Source of the DNA: Acanthacorydalis orientalis
Lineage: Eukaryota > Arthropoda > Insecta > Megaloptera > Corydalidae
Direction of reading: 5' to 3'
Length of the DNA: 64,000 bases
NCBI GenBank assembly: GCA_034766995.1
Contig: CM068319.1
Location: forward strand, 17,383,422-17,447,421
The notes below the pieces were generated by a model that was not told the DNA's origin, made no database searches, and saw nothing but the letters and a program-made list of their open reading frames with translations. Position 1 is the stretch's first letter. Every line of letters begins with the position of its first letter. Position numbers and translations under genes: made by a program. Of the stretch, positions 35,467-48,352 are shown piece by piece.

Positions 35467-36184
35467 TTAATGTAAGGACCAGTAATGAATATTTTCTTTG
35501 AAGTGCAATACCTACTTACTTACAGATTCAAATAGAAGCCTACATGCTTAATTTCGTACTTACTGACAAAAATAGTTTGTAATATTCGAATGTGATTATA
35601 AAATTTCTTGATCTAAAAAATCGTACTACATAAAATAACAATTACTTAAAATGCTAGTCACCCTTTTCTTACAGACATTTTTAATGGATTTTTTAATGTT
35701 ACTTGTACGATATTTATAAATATAACGATAAATATTATTTCTGGTCTATTGATTGTAAATTTTATAATATTAAAATAAATCAAAATAAAGTACAGTCAAA
35801 AATTAAGGTAGTATTTAACGAAGACTAATGGAAATATAGTTTTCGAAAACACAAAATTTTGTAATTTTATTTCAACGAATGAAATATATGTGGGATTTAT
35901 TTTCAGATAGTGCGAATGTGTTCGACTAGATCTAGATAATTAGCTATGGAGTTTTATGATCATTCCATCGTGTGAATTTTTTTTTAGATTCTTTTTCGAT
36001 TGGTTTAAAATATTTATTTGTATCCAGTGTTTCAGTTCAAAATTAAATACATATACTTATATAAAATACATGAAATTTAATCAGTTGTATATAAAAAAAT
36101 AATTACTGTGAATACTAACAAACATAACATGTTATTATTTTAAAATAGTTTCAATTTGTGAATTTCAATTTTGACTCAATTACA
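34781..36184. other. Noncoding, with a complex patch at 34990-35330
   Basis: (ATCT)n and TA repeats lie at 34884-34977. The segment 34990-35330 has near-balanced composition (ACTGGAAGGTGTGCCGCTAT, ACGGCAGACCGCCC) but no frame or family motif that I recognise. A CT-TA compound repeat lies at 35393-35461. The rest is AT-rich. Confidence 0.35.
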
Positions 36185-36495
36185 GTCTATTTTCTACAAC
36201 TGGGATTAAATTAATTTTCACAAATGATTTTTCACCCCCTCACAAAACAATATAGTTTTTTTTGGAATAAAATTGTCGAATACTTGTATAATACTTGTCT
36301 GTATTTGTATAGAAAAAGATTTTTCTGTACATAAGTGGTTTGAGACTGATGGCATTGCCATCAAAATACTCATGGAAACAAATGAATAATTATCAGTTAT
36401 TCAACATTTTTGACCAGAAAAACTTTTGTGGTTTGTGGGGGAGTGAACATTTATTTATAAGAGGTGATTTCTACATGTAAGAATAGAGATAACAT
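36185..36495. repeat. Foldback-family repeat
   Basis: The left arm reads TTTTCACAAATGATTTTTCA then CCCCCTCACAAAAC. The centre holds GATGGCATTGCCATCAAAAT, itself a palindromic word. The right arm reads ATCAGTTATTCAACATTTTT, GACCAGAAAAACTTTTGTGG and TTTGTGGGGGAGTGAACA. The arms are inverted copies of each other. Confidence 0.6.
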
Positions 36496-36964
36496 TTTGA
36501 AATTATTAAAAAGAAATTGAACTTCATTTTTTTAACATACTAGTAAATGATTATATTTAATAAAAGGCATCTAGTCAAATTGTTTACATCGCACAATTTG
36601 CTATATTTTATTTTTAACAGAATGATTTATTTGAAATTAAATATAATATCTATTTTCAAAATTTGTACAATTTGATAAAGAACTGTAGCTTGAAAAATTT
36701 TAGTTTGATAAAGTACCAATAACTAACATTAATTGAGATCCACTATACAAACTGATTAATATATTTGATTTAGACACTAGATCCAATGGGAAGAGTTTAC
36801 AAAAGATCATTTGTAATAGGTTTTATTTTTATCAATTTTTAATTTGTAAAAATGTACATAAATAATGCCTGGAAGTACACCTAATGATGTGTTTGTAAAC
36901 AGTAAAGAGTAAAATAAAGAAAATATTGATGCTTTTTTATATAATAGTGATTTAAATATGATAA

Positions 36965-37025
<61 letters not shown>

Positions 37026-37199
37026 CATTTATACACAGAATAGTCACCCTCCTACGCACACAAACATATATTTTTGTTTGGTAGAATAAAAAAAGAAATC
37101 TTCTTTGAAGTACAGATAAGAAGACATTAAAGAAAAATCTCAAAAGAGATCGAAATGTAAATTTCACGTTTGTTCGTTCATTTTCGAATGATGAAAATT
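36496..37199. other. AT-rich noncoding DNA with a (TA)n tract
   Basis: TA tract at 36968-37018. The segment 36490-36640 resembles 33655-33800 (TTTTGAAATTATTAAAAAGA, then a TTAATAAAAGGCATCTAGTC-like word), a weak dispersed repeat. No gene. Confidence 0.4.
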
Positions 37200-37500
37200 T
37201 AATGAAGTACACGGTACAGTGGACATTTCGTTAACCTAATATCCATCGGAACGTATAATGGCGGTCCGTACTGTATTAATATTTACAACATCGACAGATT
37301 TCATTTAATTAGATTTTGTTCGACGTCGAATCAGCGTAATAATTACATATGGATCGGTCATGCTATTGCCATTGATTTATTTTATGCGCCATGCAGATGA
37401 ATCCATGTGATGTACTGATTTCATGAACTGATAATTGTGAGATTATGTGGATTTTCGATTATAATCGTTACTCGGAAACGAGCAAATTATATTTCAAGCC
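37200..37500. other. GC-richer block
   Basis: Raised C+G compared with the flanks (GAACGTATAATGGCGGTCCG). No coding motif. Confidence 0.3.
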
Positions 37501-38269
37501 TACATTTTATATTGTGTATTAATTTTGTATAGTGCTTAAACAGTTCTATTAGAATTCCATAAATAGAATATCATTATATTCAAACTACTAGTACTCTAGT
37601 ATTTTGTCAACTTGTTTGGATAATATTGATGGTTTTTAGTTTGTGAACAGAAGCAATATTTTATTATAAAGCTATTTACATTGTGTTACTTTTGTGAATT
37701 AGTTGTAATGTGAAAACTTATTAAACAAGGTTAATTATTTATAAAAAAAGAAATATCATTTAAAAGCTTGAGATTTATAATAACAAAAATTATAAAACTT
37801 GAAAGTTATATTTTGTAATTTCGTATTAATAGGACGGTCTCACATGTCAAAACATCGATTTTTATGAAATGTTTTTCATGTTTGAAGTCATAACAATCTG
37901 CTTCTATAAAAAAATGGCTGGAATTCGGAAAATTATGGTGTGATTCGTTTACGTTTTGGCGAGTTTAATTGATGAAAGTTAAGAAAAAAATTACATTGAA
38001 TTTCCAACCAAATTTCTAAATATTGAAAATAAAAACTAGTTATTTTTCACTGATTCAATTGTGATTAAAAAAAGTCTTATACGTACACAGGATTTAAATA
38101 ACTTGAAATATATTCACGAAATTATTTGTTGCAGATAAATGACAGCTGTAAGTATTTTTATAATTATTTCTTTCTTACTCAAAAATTCACAAATAAATTC
38201 TGATCAAGACTATTCAATATATTGTTATTGATCATTTCTAATTGTATTTTATGCGAATTTCGATGGAAT
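37501..38269. other. AT-rich noncoding DNA, nothing recognised
   Basis: No gene, terminus or clear repeat seen. Confidence 0.35.
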
Positions 38270-38490
38270 TGCCGTCATTTTTAGAAAAATTTTTCATTTT
38301 TATCTTGTCTCTCAATTAAAATTATCTCTAAATTAGAACAGGATTCCATTGCCGTCTAAATACATTGAAACAATAATGAAAAATCTTCAATAATTGAACT
38401 TTTTTGACTAGAAAAATGAGCTGAGAGAAAAATTCGTTTGTGAAAATGAAATTATCCATCGATCAGAACTATAGCTATAAGTATTTTAAA
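38270..38490. repeat. Foldback-family repeat, diverged
   Basis: The order matches the family: GGATTCCATTGCCGTCTAAA, TCAATAATTGAACTTTTTTG, ACTAGAAAAATGAGCTGAGA, then GAAAAATTCGTTTGTGAAAA. The left part (TTATCTTGTCTCTCAATTAA) is only a weak inverted match. Confidence 0.5.
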
Positions 38491-38578
38491 TCTATTCAGA
38501 AACTATACTTGAAATTTTAAATGCGTTTTTCTTCAAACAGTACTTTTCAGTCTGGTTGATATAATATCTCAGGAACTA

Positions 38579-39116
38579 TTAGGTTGGTAGGAAAATAATT
38601 ACGGTTTTTGTTTTCTGAATTCTAACCTTAATTTTTTTCAACGAAAGTGTAATTTCATTGTGTTTATGTTAATATTATTTTAAAGTGCATTTTTCGGTCT
38701 ATATTTTGGTAACATCGGCTATGGTTTTATTATTAATTTTACTTCAAATCGGGCTATTGAATTAAAGATGGAAAAGAAGCAAATAAGAGCATTTTTTGTA
38801 TGAGTTCAAAACGGGTGGTAAAGCAACAGAAACTGCTCGTAAATTAAACGATGCTTTTAGTGTGGCTTTTGTTAAGGAATGTACGATTTAATGGTGGTTC
38901 TAAAAATTTTATGTTGGGGATGAGAGCCTTCAAGATGAAGAAAGTCACGGGTATTTTTCTTCAGTTCATAACCACCAACTGAAGTCGTTAGTTGAAAGCT
39001 TGTATAAAAGTTAGGCGATAGACATCCATCAGTTCTGGACCACTTAAAACAGCTAGCTGCGAAAAATGTATATGAATTTGAAGATTACAAACAACAATTT
39101 GTTTCTATCAACCTAA
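38579..39116 (+). mobile_element. Short mariner derivative, copy 5 of 7
   Basis: Begins TTAGGTTGGTAGGAAAATAA after TA and ends CAATTTGTTTCTATCAACCT plus AA before TA. An ATGGAAAAGAAGC start is present but the frame shifts within the first dozen codons. The decayed helix-turn-helix segment joins the VYEFE tail directly, as in the other copies. Confidence 0.85.
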
Positions 39117-39857
39117 TAATATTTCAATATACTTGAAATTTTAAAGTAAAAATCCTTTAATGGCAGGAATAATAGAAATTATATTTACTATATTTTTTTA
39201 ATTGCAAAACAGTGACTAATTTTGATACAAAATTGGCAAATTTTCTTAAAAAATTCCACTTTTTTAATTTTTTTAGTTTCTTGTTGGATTGTGGTTTATG
39301 TGATAACAAAATTCGTGTAAAATAAAAACTATTCGTTTTTTTTCATGATTCGAAATGTTGAAATTCTGTCATCCAGCAACAAAAATATTTTATGTACATT
39401 TTACATTCGTGGATGATACTGAAACGTAAATAAGAATATCTAACGTTTGAAACCAACGGCCTGTTTAGTTGCTTTCTTTCAAAAAAGCAGTATTAGAAAA
39501 AGAATGAAACTTGACAAACGAACTTTAGACGAAATCTAATCAAAAACTAGTCTATTATTAATTGTTTGTAGTGTAGATTAGATAAAAAATGATCATTATA
39601 TAGAAACCGGGAAGAAGTTGATGATTTGTATAATTCCCATTAAAAAATCGATAGTTTGACTATAATAAAATTTAAATGTAGTTCTAGAACAATTAAGAAA
39701 AAAACAACGAATCTGTCGTTAAAAACACGCATTTTTATCGTTTCTCTACTTGCTTATAGCGTTTTTATGTTCAATCAATTTTTATACAACAAGCAACGAA
39801 AAGCACCTTAGAACTAAGCAGGAAAACCAGAATATTTAAATATATAATCAATTGTAA

Positions 39858-39899
<42 letters not shown>

Positions 39900-40019
39900 C
39901 TGGCCTTGTAACAATTTGATAATTTTATAAATGCACGCGATATTTTGATTAGTTCAAAAATAGTGTGTGTGTGTGTATTTTTTTATATTTTACACTCTTT
40001 CAAAGAACTTTAATGAATA
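39117..40019. other. AT-rich noncoding DNA with a (TA)n tract
   Basis: TA tract at about 39860-39895 and a short GT run near 39964. No gene recognised. Confidence 0.4.
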
Positions 40020-40450
40020 TTTAACGTGTGGCATAGCTTATCCGTGTTCGAAATACACTTTCACAGCCCGTTCCGACACGTACGAATAAAAAAGGAGTGA
40101 AATCCGCGCCGAGATTAGAAAAAATGTATTCGGATAAAACATTTTTGGGATGTAGTGTCACGAATCGCGATTTCCAATATGCCATCTGTTACATCTTGAC
40201 CGAGACACATATTACAAAGTGATAGGTCCATTTTGTTCGCGGCCCATCTAACAGCCAAGCTAGGCGAGCTTAAGTGCTTGTCTATACTGACTGCACTTGT
40301 GATATATGGAGATATGTTTTTTCTTTTTTTTTATGTGTCTATAGCATCGACGCGATATTACTGTCTGAATAGTACAAGAGTTTTAAAACATGTATACATA
40401 CAGGCAAGTAAAAGTGTTGATAAGACGTTCTGACGAGCACGTCTTCTTAT
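40020..40450. other. CpG-richer block with an uncharacterised frame
   Basis: Raised C+G (CACAGCCCGTTCCGACACGT, AATCCGCGCCGAG). The + frame at 40233-40433 (66 codons) shows no recognised motif. I do not call it a gene. Confidence 0.35.
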
Positions 40451-40926
40451 ATTTTTTACGATTAAAGACTTATGAAAGAAATACTTAATTTATGATGTGT
40501 TGAAGGTAATATTTTTATTACATTTCGCTCGTGCACACATTGAAGATATATGAGTTTATTGTCTCTTTTTCATCGATAATGGATGATTTAAGTAAATTAA
40601 CTTTTAATTGAGTTGCTCATGAAATATTTATTTACATATTCTTGACCACGCAAAAGTTATTTTTCCTCTGACAATAAAAATCAGTTTGGTTTGCGAAACG
40701 TTATGTTCTAGATTAAGTTGATACATGAGTATTTCTGGCGAGAGAAATTCCAGTTCATGTTGATTCTTGAAGTATGCTTGTGCATTGCAATTTTAATTAT
40801 GTTTTGGTTAATGTTTAAGAGCATTGAAAATGATTGATGAATGATGTAAGAGTATAGATGCGATTCTAAAATTATAATACAAATGTCATATTGAATGAAA
40901 CTAATTTAACAACTGTAGCATCACTG

Positions 40927-40975
<49 letters not shown>

Positions 40976-41002
40976 ATGTACGTGTGTGTTTCGCAATTTA
41001 AT
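40451..41002. other. AT-rich noncoding DNA
   Basis: TA then GT repeats at 40931-40975 directly precede the RTE-type fragment. Confidence 0.4.
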
Positions 41003-41609
41003 CCTGAAAAGCTACAAAAGAGGATAGAAGAATTGGTCTAAACATGAACCACGCAAAAACAAAAAACAAAGATGGATCATTCATTGAAGACGTAAACAGG
41101 AGAATAAAAATGTGATGGAGCTCATTTGAACAAAACGCATCGATATTTAAATCAATAATTTCACTCTGCTTAAAGAAAAAAGTATTTGAACAATGTATAT
41201 TACCACCTCTTACATATGCCAGCGAAACGTGGGTGCTTAATGCCGAAATCATTTAAAGACTCCAAACAACACAGAGAAGTACGGAAAGATGCATGCTAGG
41301 AATAACATTGAGAGATAGGAAAATAATAGAAAGGATACGAAAACAGACGGGAGTAATAAGAAGAGTAAAGAGTCTGAAATGGAAAGACCAAGTTGCAAGA
41401 CGAGAAGACAATCGATGTACAGTAGAAATTATTAATTGGGAGCCAAGGAATATAAAAAGACCAAGAAACAGATCAATGAATAGGTGCGATAACGAAATTA
41501 AAATTTTGATTGCAAATCAGTGGAAAAGAGAGGCATTCAGTTGTATAGAATGGAAAATTGTAGAAGAGGCCTTTATCCAACAGTGGATTGATAGAGGCTG
41601 TTGCTGCTG

Positions 41610-41613
<4 letters not shown>
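41003..41613 (+). pseudogene. RTE-type non-LTR retrotransposon 3' end
   Basis: The first part (KLQKRIEELV then MNHAKTK) matches the end of the reverse transcriptase domain. It is joined by a deletion to a post-RT region with SLCLKKKVFEQCILPPLTYA and SETWVLNAEII-type codons. The open frame at 41293-41613 then gives MLGITLRDRKIIERIRKQTG, LKWKDQVARREDN, RPRNRSMNRCDNEIK and AFIQQWIDRG. These words (MLG-x-LRDR-x-N, LKW-AGH-x-RR, E-AY-QQW) are the C-terminal signature of RTE-clade elements common in insects. The stop TGA lies in the CTG-rich tail, followed directly by (TA)n. Confidence 0.85.

Positions 41614-41685
<72 letters not shown>
41614..41685. repeat. (TA)n at the retrotransposon 3' end
   Basis: About 70 bp of TA directly after the RTE stop codon and its CTG run. 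Confidence 0.95.
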
Positions 41686-41688
<3 letters not shown>

Positions 41689-41857
41689 ATAGATTTTTTT
41701 ACAACATTTGGAACTTTCCTAGAAAAATATTTTATTATAAATGCATTGTATATGGACGCAACACTTCATTAATGTAATTTAAATGTTTATTAGCTATATT
41801 TTTTAAAAGAAAGACAATTCATTACGTCATTAGTTTTATATGCATGTCATTATAGTA
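41686..41857. other. AT-rich spacer between two RTE-type 3' ends
   Basis: No feature recognised. It separates the complete 3' end at 41613 from a second one starting near 41858. Confidence 0.4.
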
Positions 41858-42030
41858 TTAACTGGGAACCAAGGAATATAAAAAGACTAACAAAGAGATC
41901 AATGAAGAGGTGGTATAAGGAAATTAAAAAAAATATTGGAAATCAGTAAAAAAGAGAGGCATTAAATCGTATAAAATGGAAAGTCATAGAAGAGGCCTTT
42001 TCCCAGTGGATTGACAGAGGCTGATTATGA
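41858..42030 (+). pseudogene. Second RTE-type 3' end
   Basis: From TGGGAACCAAGGAATATAAA onward this repeats 41439-41610 closely (same order of RSMKRW-, E-IKK-, RGIKSYKME- and EEAFSQWIDRG-like codons, frames broken). It leads into the array of tail copies. A separate insertion or a partial duplication of the neighbouring copy. Confidence 0.8.
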
Positions 42031-42049
42031 TCATAATGTATGTGTGTGT

Positions 42050-42099
<50 letters not shown>

Positions 42100-42148
42100 G
42101 AGACCATTATCCAGCAGTGGATTGACAGAGGCTATTGATGATATATGT

Positions 42149-42187
<39 letters not shown>

Positions 42188-42244
42188 GAGGCCTTTATTT
42201 AGCATTGAATTGACAGAGGTTGATAATGATGATGATGTGTGTGT

Positions 42245-42284
<40 letters not shown>

Positions 42285-42438
42285 ATAAGAGGCATTCATC
42301 CAGCAGTGGATTGACAGAGGCTAATGATGATGATGATGTATGTGTGTTTATAAATAAATAAATTTATATATATATATATATAAGGCCTTTATTTAGCAGT
42401 TGATTGACAGAGTTTGTTAACGATGATGATGTATGTGT

Positions 42439-42492
<54 letters not shown>

Positions 42493-42574
42493 CCTTTATT
42501 TAGCAGTGGATTGACAGAGTTTGATGATGATGATGATGTATGCGTGTTTATATATCTACATCCATATATCTATT

Positions 42575-42669
<95 letters not shown>
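41991..42669 (+). repeat. Six-unit array of the RTE 3' tail spaced by (TA)n
   Basis: Units start near 41991, 42098, 42187, 42287, 42382 and 42489, a spacing of 89-107 bp. Each has AGAGGCCTTTATTTAGCAGT or a close variant, GGATTGACAGAGG, then (GAT)n, then TATGTGTGTTTATA and (TA)n of variable length. The first 35 bases are the last codons of the RTE reading frame (EAF-x-QQWIDRG), so the element's own 3' end has been multiplied. The last TA tract (42577-42669) is the longest. Confidence 0.9.
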
Positions 42670-42671
<2 letters not shown>

Positions 42672-43289
42672 TCGATTATAAAACAGTCAAAATAATAAAA
42701 CCATAAACGTAAATAATAAAATTAAGAAATAAAAATGCATCGGGTATGTGTGAAGAAAAGCTGACATTCGGTATAATAAAAATATAATGAATACTGAATT
42801 AGTGAATAAAAAAAGTACGACCGAAAGCAGATTATTATGATTAAGTATTATAAGATATATGCGAAATTCAAATTAAAAATTGACGGCAAGTCACGAAGGA
42901 TAGACAGTGACGGTGGAAAATTCATGAACGGACTGAAACCTGACCGTGTTTGTTATGTTATTATGACAATTATTTTCGACTTATTCTCATATACAAATAT
43001 TATTTTATATTGTGGTCTTTTTCAATATTTATTATAATGGCGTCGTGACGAACGAGGTAATGGTTTGTAAATTTCGAAATGATGTAATTTTATGGACTAT
43101 TTCAGTCACATAAATAAAACATATATACATATACATATATATATATATACACATATACATATAAATAAAAATTATCTTCTCAATAAAAACGCAATTGATA
43201 AAACCGAAACGTATTTTTGATGTGATCTACCTTCAGAACATCTTTTATGCGCAACAACATGATATCGTAGATAAAAAAATAAAATTTTA
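42670..43289. other. AT-rich noncoding DNA
   Basis: The + frame at 42837-43037 lacks recognised motifs. Short TA/CATA tract at 43123-43165. Confidence 0.35.
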
Positions 43290-43860
43290 TTGTTTATTTA
43301 TGCTCGCCGTGTGTGTGTGTGCGTCTGTGCCTTTACGACAATTTTGCGATTTTTCGTAAATGCTCTTGAAAATTTACATTTCATACGTCGTAGACACGTG
43401 TACGTATGTCTGCCGCTATTTGAGCGACTGTGTAGCTCTGTGTGTGTGTGTGTGTGTATCTATGTATTCTTGTCATGTTTTCTTTATAATATACGATATA
43501 GCTCTTGACAGAAATAGAATTTCATAAAGTTTATTCCCTTTTATGTACGCGGAGGATCACCGAAATTCATCTCTATATAACCCATTTAAATAAAACATTT
43601 CGAGTGTAGACCGAACTGAAAATACCCACTGACATTGCCGGTCACACACTGAACGTCCTTTTTATGGAATGGACACGTTCATTACACGGCGTATGAAATC
43701 TATTGAAATTTATTGACTTGCACTTACGTATGTGTGTGTACCTTAAATGTCAACACCGTGAGATTTACTAACATATATAAAGTATTTCTATCAGTTCGAA
43801 TCGAAATATTTCATTCACGCGCTTTCGTAAATCTCGCTCTGTCTGATTTTATTTTATGTA
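43290..43860. other. GC/CpG-richer block with GT repeats
   Basis: Contains GT runs at 43309-43322 and 43440-43458 and CG-bearing stretches (CATACGTCGTAGACACGTGT). The + frame at 43290-43508 is partly a GT-repeat translation. No gene called. Confidence 0.35.
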
Positions 43861-44524
43861 AATTGAATTGAGTATTCAATTTATTTTTAACCTTAAGCTA
43901 TTTTTGATCTCGGAATAGTATATTGTTTCTTTTATAGATTGAATTTAATATTTCGTTCTTAGTAATCCAGAAGAGATGTGCCGAAGTGTTTAATACCTAG
44001 CGTGAATATTTTCTTTGCACTCTCCTCTAAAAATAATTTTGAAAATTAAACAAATTGGAGAATGTATTATGTTTGCAAATAGGTTAATAAACAATATAGT
44101 AGTAAATTGTAAATAAAAAAAAATAGAAAACTGAAAATTCAGTAAACTGTAATACTGTATTTACTGAGTATATTCTTCAATGGGAATTAGAAAGAATTCA
44201 TAGTTTTCGAGCTTTCATTTATACAAATTGACCAACGGGATCACGAAATTCATCTTTGTACACCTTAGTTTATTTAAAAGTAAAGTCATATTTGTCAATC
44301 TTCTTAAACTTGTGATCAAGGAATATATTTTTTTTATCAATTTTAACTAGAAAAAAAAAACTTCTTTTATATAAATTAATAGCCAGTCAATTAAAAATGA
44401 GCTTATACATAACGACACACTTTTTAGAGGTTTCTGAATATCTTTGTTTCACTCCAGAAACTGTAATAATGTTAACATTTTGTTTGTTGAATGCAGATTT
44501 CAAATTTCTGACAAATTGTTTATT
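43861..44524. other. AT-rich noncoding DNA, nothing recognised
   Basis: No gene or repeat recognised up to the hAT target duplication. Confidence 0.35.
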
Positions 44525-44532
44525 TTCTAGAC

Positions 44533-45183
44533 TAGCGTTTCTCAATCTTTTTGCCTCGTAACCTATTATATTTTTCTGTAATGGTTTTGCGATCCAAATG
44601 TTTATATATAAAAAAATGTTTATATACATTAATATATATATATATATATAATATATATATATAATATATATATATAATATATATATATATAATATATATA
44701 TATATGTTTATGTATATATATATATATATATACATATGCATTTTTTAAAAGCCTGGTAGACTGGAGTCACTGTATATTATATAAATAAATAAAATTATGC
44801 ATATTTGATAACAACTTCTCCTTGTGAAATGTAATATTGAGTACATTTCTACTGAGAGATGTTAAGACAAATTTTAATATATAACAAATATTTCAATTTT
44901 AGTTTTTATTATTGAAATTTAACTATGAAAAAGTGTAACACTCGCGAGTTTAAATAAAATATACTGTTTCAAAGTTATAAAAATCAGTAAAATATTTTGA
45001 ATTATATTTATTAAAAACTCAATCATGAATACAATAATACAAGCTAATATTTAATGGATTTGTTGTTGTTGTTTATCTTCAATTAATTTATTAATTATTA
45101 CTTCAATAGAATTAGATTAGTTAACGCAATTCTCACAGTTGAACTTATGTTGAATCGGTTACTAAATTTATTTTTATATTGGT

Positions 45184-45217
<34 letters not shown>

Positions 45218-45682
45218 ACCAGTGCTGAAAATCCACTTTCAGCCAGATAAGTTCAAATGGAAATAACAATTAATTGCCTTTCACTCAGAATTCTATATTC
45301 TTCATCAATTTGTAACCAACATTTCAGTGAATTATTGTGGTTATCTTTAAACTATATTCCAAACTCTTGTCCGCTGATAATTCAATTATATTTTCTTGTT
45401 CTGATATATTTAAATTATTTCATTGACATTGTTGAAAAGGATTTATTACCCACATACTTCCCAAACGGATTTCTTCTGTAGGTGGGAAATGTTGAAAAAA
45501 TTAAGGAAAAAAGTTGTTAAAAATATTCAGTACTTAACAGATGCATCTATTATTCTTATTTCCTAGAGAATATTTAAATAAAATAAGGATTTCTGTGGAA
45601 GGAAGCAGCTATCATTTCGCGACCCATTAAAATTTTAACGAGACTCAATATTAGGTTACGCCCCTTAGGTTGAGAAACGCTG
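44533..45682. mobile_element. Non-autonomous hAT element with target duplication
   Basis: Left terminus TAGCGTTTCTCAATCTTTTT; right terminus, read inward, CAGCGTTTCTCAACCTAAGG. Both continue to GTAACCTA, giving inverted repeats of about 35 bp with mismatches. The flanking 8-mers are TTCTAGAC (44525-44532) and TTATAGAC (45683-45690), seven of eight identical and close to the known hAT preference for a TCTAGA core. Complete elements are usually 2.5 kb or more; this is 1150 bp, contains TA tracts at 44632-44735 and 45186-45215, and shows no transposase motif. It is an internally deleted derivative. Confidence 0.8.
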
Positions 45683-45690
45683 TTATAGAC

Positions 45691-46134
45691 TATATTTTCA
45701 TTTGACAATCCGTTCAAATAGCAATAAAATATTGAATATATTTGCAAATTTATTTTTCTGTAACGACAGTCAAAGTGCTCGACTGAATAATAGTGAAGAT
45801 TAATAGAATTTGTCCATTGTGTTCAACGAATCCTCTATTTTCGACGAAATAAATGCAAAAATAGTTCTTTTTATCTTATATGGAAATCAGAGACTAGAAT
45901 TATTTCATATCATCTCTCCTAATAGCTTTATTAAAATTTAATTGTTTTCAAGAAACGTCTATTTCTTGACACCTTATAGTTTTATAATGTGTGGCTGTTT
46001 TACATTTTGGTTACGCTGATTTTTAAGAAACAATTTTAGAACTTATATTTTCACAATACACTTATAAAAGTATACAGACTTTAGAAAGTATTTAAGTTAA
46101 ATTTTCTTTCAGATATATATTTTTAATTTATCTT
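45691..46134. other. AT-rich noncoding DNA, nothing recognised
   Basis: No gene or repeat recognised. Confidence 0.35.
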
Positions 46135-46350
46135 ACAAACGAAAAAAAATTTCTGATCAGAAATGTTCAATACTTTTCGATTCTTGATTATCTGTATTTA
46201 GATGATGATGATGTTCTTATCCTCAGAGCGTTAAGACAGAGAAAAATCAAAAAATTTGGCAATCAGTTATTAAATATTTTTGATCAGTATTTTTTCACGG
46301 TTTCGGGAACAAGAAAAGAATTCATTCGTGACACTAAATTTAGGCTCAAT
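46135..46350. repeat. Foldback-family repeat
   Basis: The left arm AAATTTCTGATCAGAAATGT then TCAATACTT mirrors the right arm AATCAGTTATTAAATATTTT then TGATCAGTATT. The centre has GATGATGATGATGTTCTTAT and CCTCAGAGCG. It ends with GAATTCATTCGTGACACTAA. Same family as 15335-15610. Confidence 0.6.
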
Positions 46351-46838
46351 GGGAAAAAAACTATATTATAACTTAAAACCTTATTTTGAGAAGAACTTTT
46401 GATAATAAACTGAATGATATTAATAACAATATTTCGAACGACACATTTAATTAAGAAAAAAAACGATTTTATCTAACACAAAGGAAGTGTTAGACATTAA
46501 AAATCATTCAGTTTCGGTTTTATCAAGGAATTTAATAAAAACAGACTAACTTTTAATTTTTATTTTATGAAATTCTTTGACTTGTAAATGTTCAGAACAT
46601 ACGCATGTAGACATGTAGTTGATATGTAAGTGTGTATGTACGTACATTCCATTTTACATTGAAACGTAAATACGGTCTTTTGTTTAAATACACAAATGCT
46701 AACCCGAAACTACAAATAATTTAATATACACATTTCAATGTGAGGACTGCAGCAAGTACGATTAAAACGTTTAAAATGATTTTATGTTCAAACGTACGTG
46801 GCGGATTTAATTAAAATATAACCTGTTGTGGTCACCTT

Positions 46839-46900
<62 letters not shown>

Positions 46901-48273
46901 ACACAAACGAATATATAAAAGTATGTAATAAACGTATGTATATTTATAAATAAAAGTATTATTTACTTTACAATGTTTTATGAGCAATTTGAATATTAAA
47001 AAGATCCTATGATAGAGCAGTTGTAATGAAAAAATATGTACAATGTAAATAATTCGAGTAATTAAAAGTGGGCTATAAAATGTTAATATACGAATGAGTT
47101 ATATAGTTCATTAATGGATTGAATGTAAAATTTAAAAGGGTATTGAATTGCAAATCGTTTGTGTTATTTTTCTATTTATAAAAGTTATTAATTAAATTAT
47201 GTTATATCAGTTAAGGAGACTTCTGGGATATATTCGATTAAAGAATATACTTCTCACTCTTATACAAAATATTATTCTGAATGAGAATATGTATATATTA
47301 AATTTGGTACAACTTTTCGTTAGATCAGAAAAAAATGTCTTAATCGCAACGGTCGAAGTTTATATAAGTAAACTGTAGCTGGTTTTGATGCATAAAAAAT
47401 AGGCTATTTAAAGAGTACAAATGAGCTGGAAACTATGATGTGTCGAATATCCAGTACGGGTTGAGTAGTTTTGGAAAAAATGTCGTGGACCATATAATAT
47501 TTAATATAAGACCGAGTAAATAAATAAAATATTAAACTAACAATCCGATAAATAATGTTGAACTTTTAAAACATAAAAAAATATCTTTTGTTCAAAATTA
47601 AATTGCTGTATTCCAAAGGAAACTTCTTATTTCGTTCTTTGTTAATGGTTTTGTCTTAAAAACGTTCTTAAATGATTTCGAAATTATTTGATCAGAAAAA
47701 CAAAACTAAAAATTGAAAATCTTACAACTAATTTGTATGTTTTGAGATGTAAATTTCTTTTATATTATATATAAATTAAATTCTAGATATTCTAGTCGAT
47801 TAGATATGTTTTAGCATTTCAGCGGAGTCGATAAACTGTGGTATACAGAATTTGTCTATTTTCTTTAATAATTCTTTTTGAGAATGAAAGATGAAAAATT
47901 TTGATATTGAGCTTCACTTCAATACAATGTTATATATGTATATCTCACATACATACATAAGCAATCATCATACATGCACACAGACACACATATATACGAG
48001 TATATATATACATGTGAATAGATGTTTAGAATATTGGACTTGCACTCTGAACTTTTCGAGCTCGTGTCAACGAACATTGAGAAATAATCGAGTGCCACTT
48101 GTATCCTGCAACATTCAATTGATCGAAAAATTCTAGAAGTAGATTCTATACTCGTTCAGGACTCAGAGGGCAGTCGATAAATCATGTTTATTTTTATTGC
48201 AGTGTTCATGTATGCAATATCTCTTTTTCATTACTGTAAATCAATAATTCTGATATTGACTTTTAGGTTTATG

Positions 48274-48352
<79 letters not shown>

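Noticed and set aside
41991..42669. CRISPR-like regular repeat spacing
   Set aside because: The repeats are RTE 3' tails with (TA)n spacers of low complexity in a eukaryotic setting, not unique spacers.
45257..45481. 74-codon + frame inside the hAT derivative
   Set aside because: No BED finger, RNase-H-like or dimerisation motif of hAT transposases; composition typical of AT-rich noise.
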